NCBI GenBank assembly: GCA_018798825.1
Contig: CP076355.1
Coordinates: 1,585,501 to 1,649,500 of the forward strand
From: Ochrobactrum sp. BTU1
Lineage (GTDB): Bacteria; Pseudomonadota; Alphaproteobacteria; Rhizobiales; Rhizobiaceae
DNA length: 64,000 bases
Reading direction: 5' to 3'
Shown: one piece after another, positions 1 through 9,916 of the stretch
Position numbering within the stretch: position 1 is the first letter of the stretch
How the letters are laid out: every line of letters starts with the position of its first letter
Made by a program: the position numbers and the translations under genes
The notes under the pieces: generated by a model
Told to the model about the DNA's origin: nothing
Database searches by the model: none
What the model saw: only the letters and a program-made list of their open reading frames with translations

Positions 1-72
1 ATAGCTACCATGCCCGGCTGAATGCTTATGGTCATGTGCTTTCGGCTGCTTGCTTTCAAAGAGTGTTGCCAT
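1..72 (-). CDS. start of a gene downstream of narI, cut by window edge
   Basis: The ATG overlaps the narI stop by one base (TGATG), so the gene is translationally coupled to narI. Only 24 codons are visible; they give a short hydrophilic N-terminus with several histidines (motif HDHKHSAGHG). From memory of Brucella-type nar operons, a parvulin-like peptidyl-prolyl isomerase follows narI, so that is the best guess, but nothing in these 24 residues proves it. Confidence 0.5.
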   Translation of the reverse strand, partial: MATLFESKQPKAHDHKHSAGHGSY

Positions 73-818
73 CAGTTCTGCTCCGTCCGAAAGTTGTTCT
101 GAATGCGAGCATGGGATGGTGCCCGGCTATTATTGCGCTTGCGCACAACCTGATAACCGGGACGCCAGATATAACGCACAGGTGCGCTCAGCATATGAAC
201 GAGACGTGTAAACGGGAACAACAGAAGGATCGTCAGACCCAAGCCAATATGCAGCTTGAAGATAAGCGATGCATCTGCAACGTAGCTTGAAGCCTGCGAG
301 TTGAAGGTGAAGATACCCTGTGCCCAGCTCATGAATTTCACCATTTCATGGCCATCCAGATGCTGTAGCGATACCGGAATGGTCGCAAGTCCCAAAAGCA
401 GCTGAATCCAGAGCAGAATGATGATGAGCGTATCAGTCGGGCGTGATGACGCGCGAATGCGCGGGTCAAACAGGCGACGATGCACAAGAAGCGTGGCGCC
501 GATAATTGCCATGACACCTGCAACGCCACCTGCCACAATGGCAAGTATCTGCTTGGCTTCATGGCTGATGCCGAGCGTATCAAATACCCAGATTGGCGTG
601 AGCAACCCGACAAAATGTCCGGCGAAAATCACAAGCACACCGAGATGGAACAGTACCGAACCCCACATCAGCTGCTTGCGGCGCAAAAGCTGGCTGGAAC
701 CGGAGCGCCATGTATAGGGCTCGCGGTCATAGCGGAAGATTGAACCGAGTGCCAAAACGCTCAGCGCAATATAGGGATAAATCCCGAACAGGAACGTATT
801 GATATGACTAGCCATCAT
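72..818 (-). CDS. narI: respiratory nitrate reductase gamma subunit (cytochrome b)
   Basis: Membrane cytochrome b subunit of the NarGHI nitrate reductase; it takes electrons from quinol at the periplasmic side and passes them through two b hemes to NarH. The protein shows five hydrophobic segments and the heme-ligand histidines expected in segments two and five (LFHLGVLVIFAGHF and HIGLGLTILL...RLVH). I start at the tandem ATG at 818/815, behind a GGAGAC ribosome site, rather than at the longer open frame to 935, which runs inside narJ. It lies 8 bases after narJ, last of the four structural genes. Family assignment is secure. Confidence 0.95.
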   Translation of the reverse strand: MMASHINTFLFGIYPYIALSVLALGSIFRYDREPYTWRSGSSQLLRRKQLMWGSVLFHLGVLVIFAGHFVGLLTPIWVFDTLGISHEAKQILAIVAGGVAGVMAIIGATLLVHRRLFDPRIRASSRPTDTLIIILLWIQLLLGLATIPVSLQHLDGHEMVKFMSWAQGIFTFNSQASSYVADASLIFKLHIGLGLTILLLFPFTRLVHMLSAPVRYIWRPGYQVVRKRNNSRAPSHARIQNNFRTEQN

Positions 819-825
819 CCGTCTC

Positions 826-1542
826 CTAGATTTGGCTGGCGTTTGAGGATGCCGCCGGATTACGGCGTGCAGCACGCACCTGCATACGCAACCGGTCCGG
901 ACCGCAGGCGTTGTCGCCCGCATTAGAACTGCCAAATGTTACCGCTTCTTCTTCCCAGATACGGTCGAGAGCAGCCAGATCGTCGGGATCATCCTCTTCC
1001 TGGCGCAGCAATTCACCCAGCAACTTTTCATCAGGCTTCACGCGGCCAAGATGCGAAATTGCAGCAAACGCATTGGCATAGATTGAGCGCCGCTTGCGCA
1101 GGCGTTCGCCGATGGCTGTGGTGATGTGCGCAGTCTGCGCCAGCAGATCGTGGATTTCTTCCGGCGAACGCGTCGACAAGAATTCAAGAAACAGCGGCAG
1201 ATAATCCGGCAGTTCCTTGGCATCAATGTCGAAGCCGTTTTCCTCATACATCTTCAAAAGATCAACCATTGCCTGACCACGATCGCGGCTTTCGCCATGC
1301 ACATGTTCAAACAGGTGCAGAGACAGCGCGCGGGTGCGATCAAACAGATGCACGTAACGCTCCTGTGCCTCGTAGAGATCGCCTTTGCAAAGGTCATCGA
1401 TCAAATTGTCGAGTAACTTATGGATTCCGGGCGAAAGACTGGGGTCGCTGGCGACAGCGGCTTTCAGTTCCTCACGTCCAGACTGGACGTCCTTCGAAGG
1501 ATAGGACAGCAGAAGCGATATGATTTTCAGAGCCCTGTTCAT
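826..1542 (-). CDS. narJ: nitrate reductase assembly chaperone
   Basis: About 238 residues, acidic and mostly helical, in the narH-narJ-narI order. NarJ-type (TorD-like) chaperones insert the molybdenum cofactor into NarG and hold the apo-NarGH complex until it docks on NarI; they are not part of the final enzyme. The start MNRALKIISLLLSYPS is chosen because its ATG overlaps the narH stop by one base (TAATG); the open frame extends upstream within narH but that is not a plausible start. The motif YVxLFDRTRALSLHLFEH is typical of the family. Confidence 0.93.
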   Translation of the reverse strand: MNRALKIISLLLSYPSKDVQSGREELKAAVASDPSLSPGIHKLLDNLIDDLCKGDLYEAQERYVHLFDRTRALSLHLFEHVHGESRDRGQAMVDLLKMYEENGFDIDAKELPDYLPLFLEFLSTRSPEEIHDLLAQTAHITTAIGERLRKRRSIYANAFAAISHLGRVKPDEKLLGELLRQEEDDPDDLAALDRIWEEEAVTFGSSNAGDNACGPDRLRMQVRAARRNPAASSNASQI

Positions 1543-3080
1543 TATACCTGCTCCCTGAAAATATCGGTCGGTGTCTGCACGACCTTCTGACGCTTTGAAC
1601 CGAACAGATCTTCCGTGGAAGAACCACCCGAGCAACCATTGCCAAAGGTGAAGCCACAGGAACCATGCAGATCATAGGCATCTTCCGTGACTTCACGATG
1701 CGTTGTTGGGATGACGAAGCGATCCTCATAATTGGCAATTGCCATCAGCTGGTACATCTCTTCGATCATGCCGCTGCTCATGCCGACACGATCAGCAATT
1801 GCTTCATCAATGACACCATCGATGGTCTTGGTGCGCATGTAGGAGCGCATTGCCAACATGCGTTCAAGCGCCGAGATAACCGGCTCTTCCTTACCAGCGG
1901 TCAGAAGATTGGCGAGATAGCGGACCGGAATACGCATCGAGCGAACATCCGGCAACGGACCATCCATGCCAAGCTTGCCCGCAGCAGCAGCCGACTGAAG
2001 CGGCGAAAGCGGCGGCACATACCAGACCATTGGAAGCGTTCGATATTCAGGATGCAGCGGGAATGCGATCTTCCATTCCATTGCCATCTTGTAGACCGGG
2101 GACTGCTTGGCAGCTTCCAGCCATGCATCCGGAACACCATCCTTGCGCGCCTGTTCAATCACTTTGGGATCGTTCGGATCGAGAAAGATGCTAAGCTGCT
2201 CTTCGTAAAGATCCTGCTCGTTGGCGGTTGATGCTGCTTCCGAAATCCGGTCGGCATCATAAAGAATAACACCGAGATAGCGGATGCGACCGACGCAGGT
2301 TTCCGAGCAGACTGTTGGCTGGCCTGCTTCAATACGCGGATAACAGAAAATGCACTTCTCGGACTTGCCGGAACTCCAGTTGTAATAGATCTTCTTATAA
2401 GGGCAGCCGGAGACGCACATGCGCCAACCGCGGCACTTTTCCTGATCGATCAGAACAATGCCGTCATCCTCGCGCTTGTAGATCGCACCCGAAGGACAGG
2501 CTGCAACACAGGTCGGGTTGAGGCAGTGCTCGCAGAGGCGAGGCAGATACATCATGAAGGTGTTTTCGAACTGGCCGTAGATTTCCTTTTCCACGCCCTC
2601 GAAATTGTAGTCTTTCGACCGTTTGGCGAATTCGCCACCGAGAATTTCTTCCCAGTTTGGCCCCCATTCGATCTTCTCCATTCGTTCGCCGGAAATCAGC
2701 GAGCGTGGGCGGGCGGTCGGCATGGTCCTGCTTTCGCCTGCCGTCTGCAAATGCCCATAATCGTAGTCGAACGGCTCATAATAGTCGTCGATTTCCGGCA
2801 GATCTGGATTAGCAAAGATTTTAGCAAGAATGCGCCATTTCGCACCCATCTTGGGTTCGATCTTGCCGTTCTTCTTGCGGACCCAGCCGCCATTCCACTT
2901 CTTCTGATTTTCCCACTCCTTCGGGAAACCAATACCGGGCTTTGTTTCAACATTGTTGAACCAGGCATATTCAACGCCTTCGCGGCTGGTCCAGACGTTT
3001 TTGCACGTCACAGAGCAGGTGTGACAGCCGATGCACTTATCAAGATTGAGCACCATGCCAATTTGCGCGCGGATTTTCAT
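1542..3080 (-). CDS. narH: respiratory nitrate reductase beta subunit (Fe-S)
   Basis: Electron-transfer subunit of 512 residues carrying the iron-sulfur chain between NarI heme b and the molybdenum site in NarG. The first cluster motif CIGCHTCSVTC is near residue 16. A second group, CEHCLNPTC...CP, is followed by CRGWRMCVSGCP, where Trp replaces the second Cys as expected for the 3Fe-4S cluster of this family. A final group KCIFCYPRIEAGQPTVCSETC completes four clusters. The start codon overlaps the narG stop in ATGA. No signal peptide, consistent with a cytoplasmic membrane-bound location. Confidence 0.97.
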   Translation of the reverse strand: MKIRAQIGMVLNLDKCIGCHTCSVTCKNVWTSREGVEYAWFNNVETKPGIGFPKEWENQKKWNGGWVRKKNGKIEPKMGAKWRILAKIFANPDLPEIDDYYEPFDYDYGHLQTAGESRTMPTARPRSLISGERMEKIEWGPNWEEILGGEFAKRSKDYNFEGVEKEIYGQFENTFMMYLPRLCEHCLNPTCVAACPSGAIYKREDDGIVLIDQEKCRGWRMCVSGCPYKKIYYNWSSGKSEKCIFCYPRIEAGQPTVCSETCVGRIRYLGVILYDADRISEAASTANEQDLYEEQLSIFLDPNDPKVIEQARKDGVPDAWLEAAKQSPVYKMAMEWKIAFPLHPEYRTLPMVWYVPPLSPLQSAAAAGKLGMDGPLPDVRSMRIPVRYLANLLTAGKEEPVISALERMLAMRSYMRTKTIDGVIDEAIADRVGMSSGMIEEMYQLMAIANYEDRFVIPTTHREVTEDAYDLHGSCGFTFGNGCSGGSSTEDLFGSKRQKVVQTPTDIFREQV

Positions 3081-6000
3081 TCTGCTGCCTCCTTTGCCAT
3101 TGGTGTCTGTGGCAATGTCGCTTTGCTTTCGTCGAGTGGACCTTCCATCCAGTCGACTTTGTCGAGCTTGCGCACCACGACAAATTCGTCGCGGTTCGCA
3201 CCGACGGTGCCGTAATAGTTGAAGCCATAGGACTGATGGGCGTAACCGCCGATCATGTGGGTCGGTTTGGTGATGATGCGCGTTACCGAGTTATGAATGC
3301 CGCCGCGCTGCCCCGTCAGCGGCGATCCCGGCGTATTCACTATCTTTTCCTGTGCGTGATACATGAAGATCGTGCCGTCCTTCATACGCTGAGACACAAC
3401 CGCACGCGCCACGATAGCACCGTTGGCGTTGTAAACTTCCACCCAGTCATTATCGACCAGACCTGCCTTCTTCGCATCCGGCTCCGAAATCCAGACAACC
3501 GGACCGCCACGATTGAGCGTGAGCATCAAAAGGTTGTCCGAGTAGGTCGAGTGGATGCCCCATTTCTGGTGCGGAGTAATGAAGTTCAGCACCAGATGCG
3601 GTTGACCGTCAGCCTTGTCACGAATGGCAGGATTGACCGTTTTGGTGTCGATTGGCGGACGATAGACGCAGAAACCTTCACCAAAAGCGCGCATCCACAA
3701 ATGATCCTGATAAAGCTGCTGACGGCCTGTCAGCGTGCGCCATGGGATCAGTTCATGCACATTGGTGTAACCGGCATTGTAGCACACACTTTCGGATTCA
3801 AGTCCCGACCATGTCGGCGACGAGATGATCTTGCGCGGCTGTGCCACGATATCGCGGAACCGGATTTTCTCGTCTTCCTTCGGTATCGCCAGATGGCTGT
3901 GATCGCGTCCAGTGAACTTCGACAAGGCTTCCCAGGCCTTCACCGCCACTTCGCCATTGGTCTCAGGGGCAAGCGACAGAATGACTTCCGTTGCATCAAT
4001 GTCAGTCATGATACGCGGGCGACCTTCAGTAGCACCAGGCTCATGAACCTTGCCGTTGAGCCTACCGAGGAGTTCCACCTCATGATCGGTGTTCCAACCG
4101 ATGCCCTTGCCGCCATTGCCGAGCTTTTCAAGCAATGGACCGACCGATGTATAACGCTTGTAGAGGTTGGGATAATCACGCTCGACCACAACAATATTTG
4201 GCATGGTCTTGCCGGGGATCGGTTCGACTTCGCCCTTCTTCCAGTCCTTCACGTCAAACGGCTGCGACAGCTCACCTGCCGTGTCGTGAAGGGTCGGGAC
4301 GAGAACCACGTCCTTCTCAACACCCAGCACTTCTGGTGCCACATCCGAGAATTTCTTGGCGATGCCCTTGAATATTTCCCAGTCGCTGCGTGCTTCCCAT
4401 GCAGGATCAGCAGCACTTGAAAGCGGATGAATGAAGGGATGCATGTCGGAGGTGTTGAGATCGTTCTTCTCGTACCAAGTGGCAGTCGGCAGAACGATAT
4501 CCGAATAAACACAAGTCGTGGACATGCGGAAATCCAGTGTCACCAGCAGATCGAGTTTTCCTTCCGGTGCCTGATCGTGCCAGACGGCTTCCTGAGATTC
4601 CTGCGCGCCTTCTGGACCGAGATCCTTACCAAGCAGGCCGTTCGATGTCCCGAGCAGATGCTTGAGGAAATATTCGTGGCCTTTACCCGACGAACCCAAC
4701 AGATTTGAACGCCAGACAAACATGTTGCGCGGCCAATTTGCCTCATTGTCGGGGTCCTCACAGGCCATGTTGAGACTGCCGGATTTGAGCGCTTCAGCAA
4801 CAAAATCCTTTGCCTCTTTGCCCGATACGGCCGCCTGTTTGGAGACTTCAAGCGGATTGGTTTGCAATTGCGGTGCCGATGGCAGCCAGCCCATACGTTC
4901 AGCGCGGATGTTATAATCGTGGAATGTACCGTCCCATGAACCTTCCGGTGCGGTTGGCGACAGGATGTCGTTGACCTTGACCGTCTCGTAGCGCCACTGA
5001 TCGGTATGCGCATAAAAGAACGATGTCGAGTTCATATGGCGGGGTGGTCGGTTCCAGTCGAGCGCGAAGGCAAGCGCTGTCCAGCCGGTCTGCGGACGCA
5101 GTTTTTCCTGCCCAACATAATGGCTCCAACCGCCGCCTGATTGACCGATGCAACCGCACATCACCAGCATGTTGATGATGCCGCGATAGCTCATATCCAT
5201 GTGGTACCAGTGATTGAGACCAGCACCAAGAATGACCATGGAACGTCCCTTGGTCTTCTCTGCATTATGAGCAAATTCTCGCGCAACAGCGATGATCTGA
5301 TCCTGGGGAACGCCAGTGATCTTTTCAGCCCAGGCAGGTGTGTAAGGCAGGCCTTCTTCGAAAGTTTTCGCCGAATTCTTGTCGCCAAGGCCACGATCAA
5401 GACCATAATTAGCCGCGAAGAGATCGAAAACGGTGGCGACCATCGTGTCGCCGTCTGCAAGCTTTACCTTGCGGGCTGGCACCTTGCGCACCAGAACGCT
5501 GTCGTGATCGGTACCTTCAAAGAAATCATGTTCTCGATTGCCGAAATAAGGAAACGCCACATCGGCAACCGCATCGTGATTGCTTTTGTCGATAAAGCTC
5601 TTTGCCAGCTCAACATCGTGGCCCCCGCCGTCTTTTTCTTCCAGATTCCACTTGCCGTCTTCGCCCCAGCGATAGCCGATAGAGCCACCGGGTGCGACGT
5701 AAGATGCGGTTTTCTTGTCGAAGGCCACCGTCTTCCAGTCCGGATTGTTGCTTTCACCAAGTGTATCGACAAAGTCGGAAGCGCGGATGAAGCGGTCAGG
5801 CACATAATGACCGTCCTTGTTGCTGAGGCGAACTAGCATTGGGAAGTCAGTATATTTGCGGCAATAGTCCTCGAAATACTCCACCTGTCGATCAAGATGG
5901 AACTCACGCAAGATGACATGGCCAATCGCCATGGCAAGCGCAGCATCTGTGCCCTGTTTCGGGTGCAACCACAGATCGGAGAATTTGGCGGCTTCCGAAT

Positions 6001-6853
6001 AATCTGGTGAAACCACAACTGATTTTGCGCCCTTATAACGGGCTTCGGTATAAAAATGCGCGTCAGGTGTGCGGGTCTGCGGTACGTTCGAACCCCAGAG
6101 CACCAGGAAGCCAGCATTATACCAGTCAGCGGATTCAGGAACGTCGGTCTGTTCACCCCATGTCATCGGTGAGGCAGGTGGCAAATCGCAATACCAGTCA
6201 TAAAACGACATGCAGACGCCACCAAGCAGCGATAGATAACGTGAGCCGGCTGCATAAGACACCATCGACATGGCAGGGATTGGCGAAAAGCCGATCACGC
6301 GGTCAGGACCGTAGGTCTTGGCTGTATAGGCATTGGCGGCTGCGATGATTTCATTTACTTCATCCCAGGTCGCGCGGACGAAACCGCCAAGGCCACGCAC
6401 CTTCATATAATCCGAGCGTTTGGCTGGGTCCTGCTGGATCGCAGCCCAAGCACCGATCGGGGTCTTCACCGCACGTTCCTTGCGCCAAAGTTTGAGCAGA
6501 CGGGAACGGATAAGTGGGTATTTCACGCGATTGGCCGAATAAATATACCAGCTGTAACTTGCACCACGCGGGCAGCCGCGTGGCTCATGATTGGGAAGAT
6601 CTGCCCGGGTCCGCGGATAATCGGTCTGCTGGGTCTCCCAGGTGATGATGCCGCCCTTGACATAGATCTTCCATGAGCATGACCCAGTGCAGTTCACACC
6701 ATGGGTTGAGCGGACAATTTTGTCATGCTGCCAGCGCTTGCGATAGGCATCTTCCCAGTCACGGTTTTCAACTGTGGTAACACCATGCCCTTCGGAAAAG
6801 GTGTCCACATTCTTTCTGGCAAGAAAGTTTAGCCGGTCGAGGAGTAGGCTCAT
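3077..6853 (-). CDS. narG: respiratory nitrate reductase alpha subunit (molybdenum)
   Basis: Catalytic subunit, 1258 residues, normal for NarG. It reduces nitrate to nitrite at a Mo-bis-MGD centre facing the cytoplasm. The N-terminus carries the unusual His/Cys motif for the FS0 4Fe-4S cluster (HGVNCTGSCSW followed by RGCPRGASY), and YDWYCDLPPASP with the conserved Asp that ligates Mo. A GAGAGGAC ribosome site precedes the ATG. An 82-base gap separates it from narK upstream; no separate FNR-type palindrome is visible there, so narKGHJI is probably one transcript. Confidence 0.98.
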   Translation of the reverse strand: MSLLLDRLNFLARKNVDTFSEGHGVTTVENRDWEDAYRKRWQHDKIVRSTHGVNCTGSCSWKIYVKGGIITWETQQTDYPRTRADLPNHEPRGCPRGASYSWYIYSANRVKYPLIRSRLLKLWRKERAVKTPIGAWAAIQQDPAKRSDYMKVRGLGGFVRATWDEVNEIIAAANAYTAKTYGPDRVIGFSPIPAMSMVSYAAGSRYLSLLGGVCMSFYDWYCDLPPASPMTWGEQTDVPESADWYNAGFLVLWGSNVPQTRTPDAHFYTEARYKGAKSVVVSPDYSEAAKFSDLWLHPKQGTDAALAMAIGHVILREFHLDRQVEYFEDYCRKYTDFPMLVRLSNKDGHYVPDRFIRASDFVDTLGESNNPDWKTVAFDKKTASYVAPGGSIGYRWGEDGKWNLEEKDGGGHDVELAKSFIDKSNHDAVADVAFPYFGNREHDFFEGTDHDSVLVRKVPARKVKLADGDTMVATVFDLFAANYGLDRGLGDKNSAKTFEEGLPYTPAWAEKITGVPQDQIIAVAREFAHNAEKTKGRSMVILGAGLNHWYHMDMSYRGIINMLVMCGCIGQSGGGWSHYVGQEKLRPQTGWTALAFALDWNRPPRHMNSTSFFYAHTDQWRYETVKVNDILSPTAPEGSWDGTFHDYNIRAERMGWLPSAPQLQTNPLEVSKQAAVSGKEAKDFVAEALKSGSLNMACEDPDNEANWPRNMFVWRSNLLGSSGKGHEYFLKHLLGTSNGLLGKDLGPEGAQESQEAVWHDQAPEGKLDLLVTLDFRMSTTCVYSDIVLPTATWYEKNDLNTSDMHPFIHPLSSAADPAWEARSDWEIFKGIAKKFSDVAPEVLGVEKDVVLVPTLHDTAGELSQPFDVKDWKKGEVEPIPGKTMPNIVVVERDYPNLYKRYTSVGPLLEKLGNGGKGIGWNTDHEVELLGRLNGKVHEPGATEGRPRIMTDIDATEVILSLAPETNGEVAVKAWEALSKFTGRDHSHLAIPKEDEKIRFRDIVAQPRKIISSPTWSGLESESVCYNAGYTNVHELIPWRTLTGRQQLYQDHLWMRAFGEGFCVYRPPIDTKTVNPAIRDKADGQPHLVLNFITPHQKWGIHSTYSDNLLMLTLNRGGPVVWISEPDAKKAGLVDNDWVEVYNANGAIVARAVVSQRMKDGTIFMYHAQEKIVNTPGSPLTGQRGGIHNSVTRIITKPTHMIGGYAHQSYGFNYYGTVGANRDEFVVVRKLDKVDWMEGPLDESKATLPQTPMAKEAAE

Positions 6854-6935
6854 AATATTGTCCTCTCAATCCAATTATTAAGTGGCAGGCACGAATGGAA
6901 GGAAGCTTTCCGCCTTCTCCGCGCTGCCTTTGTGG

Positions 6936-9677
6936 TCAGGCAGCAGCGGTCGCAGGTTTGCGTTTGTGCTCGACGTTATAGAGGAGGCCACCTTTTCGGG
7001 TGTAGACGGCCCAGGTGATGATGAGGCAGCTCACATAGAAGATCAGGAATGCCCACAGAGCTGCTTCCGGTCCGCCCGTCATGCTGATCGACGTGCCGTA
7101 GCCTTTCGGAATGAAGAAGGCGCCAAAAGCAGCAATTGCCGATGTGAAGCCAGTAATGGCAGCGGATTCCTTGCTGGCTTCCAGACGACGTTCTTCCGCA
7201 CTTGCTTTGGGCATCAGGCGGTCCATTTCCTTCGACATGATCGCAGGGATCATCTGGAAGGTGGAGGCATTGCCGATACCTGTGGCGAAGAACAGCAGAA
7301 CGAAGGAAGCGAAGAAGCCACTGAATGCATAGGGCTGATCCTTGATGCCGACGAACCAAAGTACACCGCTCACGCCGATCATCATAAGGACGAAAGCCCA
7401 GATGGTTACGCGTCCGCCGCCATATTTATCGGCAAGCCAGCCCGAACCCGAACGCGAAAGCGCGCCAACCAATGGTCCAAGGAATGCGTAATGCAGCGCA
7501 TTGACTTCCGGAAACAGGATGTTGGTCAGAAGTGGGAAGCCAGCCGAATAGCCGATGAAGGAGCCGAATGTGCCGGTATAGAGCCAGCACATCAGCCAGT
7601 TGTGCTTGCGGCGGAAAATGACGGCCTGATCCGCAAAGGATGCCTTTGCCGATGCAATATCATTCATGCCGAACCAGTTGGCAAAGGCAGTGATCACAAT
7701 GAAAGGCACAAAGAAGAAGCCAGCATTCTGTAACCAGAGCGGCGAGCTACCAGCCTCGGTGGCTACAAAAGCCGGATCGCCACCAAGCTTGCCGAAGATG
7801 CCAGCAGTAATAACCAGCGGGACGACAAACTGTACGACGCTGACACCGAGATTTCCGAGGCCGGCATTGAGGGCTGCCGCATTGCCTTTTTCCGCCTTGG
7901 GGAAGAAGAAGGAAATGTTTGACATGGAGGAGGCGAAGTTGCCGCCGCCAAAACCGCAGAACAGAGCAAGCAGCAGGAAGACAAAGTAAGGTGTATTCGG
8001 ATTTTGCACCGCATAGCCAATGCCGATCGCCGGAATAACCAGCGACCAGGTGGTCAGCGTAGTCCAGAGACGACCGCCGAAAATCGGCACCATGAAAGAA
8101 TAGAAGATGCGCAGCGTTGCGCCCGAAATGCCGGGAAGTGCTGCAAGCCAGAACAATTCGTCCGTGGAGAACTTGAATCCAACCAGCGGCAGCTTTGCAA
8201 CGACCACCGACCAGACCTGCCAGATCGCAAATGACAGCAAGAGCGCTGGAATGGAAAGCCACAGATTGCGCTTGGCAATACGCTTGCCTTTCTGTTCCCA
8301 GAAGGTCTTGTCTTCCGGTTCCCATTCAGTCAGCACCGCATCACTCTTGCGGGCTGGCTTGATTTCAGCCTTCTTCAAGCCCTGCAGTTCTGCAAAAGCT
8401 GGAAGTTCCTCCGTTGCCTTGCCCTGTGCTGCGCGTTCCATCTGACGGATCGAAACATGCATCCAGGCAAACGAGACTGCAACGATGACGAACAGCAGCA
8501 TGAAGCAGCTTGTCCATAGACCTGTGAGATCAAGCAGGACACCAAACAGAATTGGCAGGATGAAGCCGCCAAGACCACCAATCATGCCGACGAGACCGCC
8601 GACCGCACCAACATTGTCGGGATAATAAACCGGGATGTGCTTGAAGACCGCAGCCTTGCCCAGCGCCATGAAGAAGCCGAGGATAAACACGGAAACCGTG
8701 AAGCCAACCACGCCCATTTCTGCCGTGAAACGCAGTGGACCATTATCGCTCTGGATGATGTATTCCGTTGGTGGGTAAGAGAGAATGAAGGTGGCGACGA
8801 GAGCGACAAGGAAAGTCCAGTACATGACCTTCCGCGCACCATAAACGTCAGACAGATGACCGCCATAAGCACGGAACAGACTTGCCGGGATCGAGAAAAA
8901 AGCTGCGATCATACCGGCATAGCGAATATCGACTCCATAAACATGGATCAGATATTGCGGCAGCCACAGTGCCATCGCCACGAATGCACCGAAAACAAAG
9001 AAGTAATAAAGCGAAAAGCGCCAGACCTGAATATTCTTGAGCGGTTCGAGTTCCAGAAGCGTGCTGACGGGCTTTTCACCCGTGCGCCTGCGCTCAAGCA
9101 AAACTGGATCATCGCTGGTGGTAAAATAGAAGACCAGCGCCATGACCACCATCGCCGCTGCCCAGATTTCAGCAACTGCATGCCATCCAAACGCAACCAT
9201 GACCATCGGTGCGAAAAATTTCGTCACGGCCGAGCCGACATTACCGGCGCCAAAAATACCAAGTGCTGTGCCTTGCTTTTCCGGCGGATACCAGCGCGAG
9301 ACATAAGCAACCCCAACCGAGAATGAACCGCCTGCAACCCCAACACCAAGTGCAGCAATCAACATCTGCGGATAGGTCGTTGCATAAGTCAGGAAATAGG
9401 TGGCGACGGCTGAGATCAGCATGGTGAGCGTGAAAATCGCGCGTCCGCCATAGCGGTCCGCCCATATGCCAAGAATGACGCGGATAAGCGATCCGGTAAG
9501 GATCGGCGTACCAACCAGCAAGCCGAACTGCGTTTCACTCAGATTGAGATCAGCGCGGATTTGTATGCCAATGATTGCGAAAATGGTCCAAACGGCGAAG
9601 CAGACTGTAAAAGCAAACGTGCTCATCGTCAGAGCAGTAGTCTGCTTACGGTGGGAATCTCCCGGGACGTGTGGCAT
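6936..9677 (-). CDS. narK: nitrate/nitrite transporter, fused NarK1-NarK2 type
   Basis: A 913-residue protein made of two complete MFS transporters of 12 helices each, joined by a hydrophilic linker near residues 425-470. Both halves carry the glycine-rich nitrate signatures of the NarK family (GAGNVGSAVTKFFAP and GLVGMIGGLGGF in the first, GLGNLGVSVVQFVVP and TGIGNASTFQMIP in the second). In fused NarK proteins such as that of Paracoccus, one half acts as nitrate/proton symporter and the other as nitrate/nitrite antiporter. I start at the ATG at 9677 (GGAG 8 bases upstream); the frame extends upstream to 9812 but passes the promoter region. Confidence 0.93.
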   Translation of the reverse strand: MPHVPGDSHRKQTTALTMSTFAFTVCFAVWTIFAIIGIQIRADLNLSETQFGLLVGTPILTGSLIRVILGIWADRYGGRAIFTLTMLISAVATYFLTYATTYPQMLIAALGVGVAGGSFSVGVAYVSRWYPPEKQGTALGIFGAGNVGSAVTKFFAPMVMVAFGWHAVAEIWAAAMVVMALVFYFTTSDDPVLLERRRTGEKPVSTLLELEPLKNIQVWRFSLYYFFVFGAFVAMALWLPQYLIHVYGVDIRYAGMIAAFFSIPASLFRAYGGHLSDVYGARKVMYWTFLVALVATFILSYPPTEYIIQSDNGPLRFTAEMGVVGFTVSVFILGFFMALGKAAVFKHIPVYYPDNVGAVGGLVGMIGGLGGFILPILFGVLLDLTGLWTSCFMLLFVIVAVSFAWMHVSIRQMERAAQGKATEELPAFAELQGLKKAEIKPARKSDAVLTEWEPEDKTFWEQKGKRIAKRNLWLSIPALLLSFAIWQVWSVVVAKLPLVGFKFSTDELFWLAALPGISGATLRIFYSFMVPIFGGRLWTTLTTWSLVIPAIGIGYAVQNPNTPYFVFLLLALFCGFGGGNFASSMSNISFFFPKAEKGNAAALNAGLGNLGVSVVQFVVPLVITAGIFGKLGGDPAFVATEAGSSPLWLQNAGFFFVPFIVITAFANWFGMNDIASAKASFADQAVIFRRKHNWLMCWLYTGTFGSFIGYSAGFPLLTNILFPEVNALHYAFLGPLVGALSRSGSGWLADKYGGGRVTIWAFVLMMIGVSGVLWFVGIKDQPYAFSGFFASFVLLFFATGIGNASTFQMIPAIMSKEMDRLMPKASAEERRLEASKESAAITGFTSAIAAFGAFFIPKGYGTSISMTGGPEAALWAFLIFYVSCLIITWAVYTRKGGLLYNVEHKRKPATAAA

Positions 9678-9747
9678 AGGCGTACTCCGAATTGAATACC
9701 ATAGAAGGTTTCGTTTGCACTTATGCGGCGTCTGTATGTTGAATACA

Positions 9748-9761
9748 TTGATTAGGATCAA
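9748..9761 (-). promoter_or_regulatory. perfect FNR-type box of the narK operon
   Basis: TTGATTAGGATCAA matches the TTGAT-N4-ATCAA consensus exactly. Its centre is 77 bases before the narK ATG; a start of transcription 41.5 bases downstream (about 9713) would have CATAAG at 9725-9720 as a -10 element, the class II arrangement for FNR/NarR activation. Confidence 0.8.
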
Positions 9762-9859
9762 TAATTGATAATCAATCAAGAGTTTTTGCAGGTTTGTGAC
9801 ATGATATGACATAATTAGATTAATTTTTATATGGTAATTGATAAATTTATACTTGTTAA

Positions 9860-9873
9860 TTGATATTTATCAA
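9860..9873. promoter_or_regulatory. perfect FNR-type box before the nar-linked regulator
   Basis: TTGATATTTATCAA is a perfect palindrome match. It lies 44 bases before the preferred ATG (9917) of the regulator gene. If used as a class II activator site, transcription would start near 9908, after the alternative upstream ATG at 9899. The TAGAAT at 9883-9888 could instead be a -10 element, making the box an autorepression site. Confidence 0.7.
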
Positions 9874-9916
9874 CTTTTTTGCTAGAATATAACTAGAGAT
9901 GAAAGGTAAGGTTTTA

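Noticed and set aside
2526..3215. 229-codon plus-strand frame opposite narH/narG
   Set aside because: Shadow of narH and narG; no ribosome site or known motif.
3236..4420. 394-codon plus-strand frame opposite narG
   Set aside because: It is antisense to a well-supported narG, lacks any family resemblance, and reflects the codon bias of the opposite strand.
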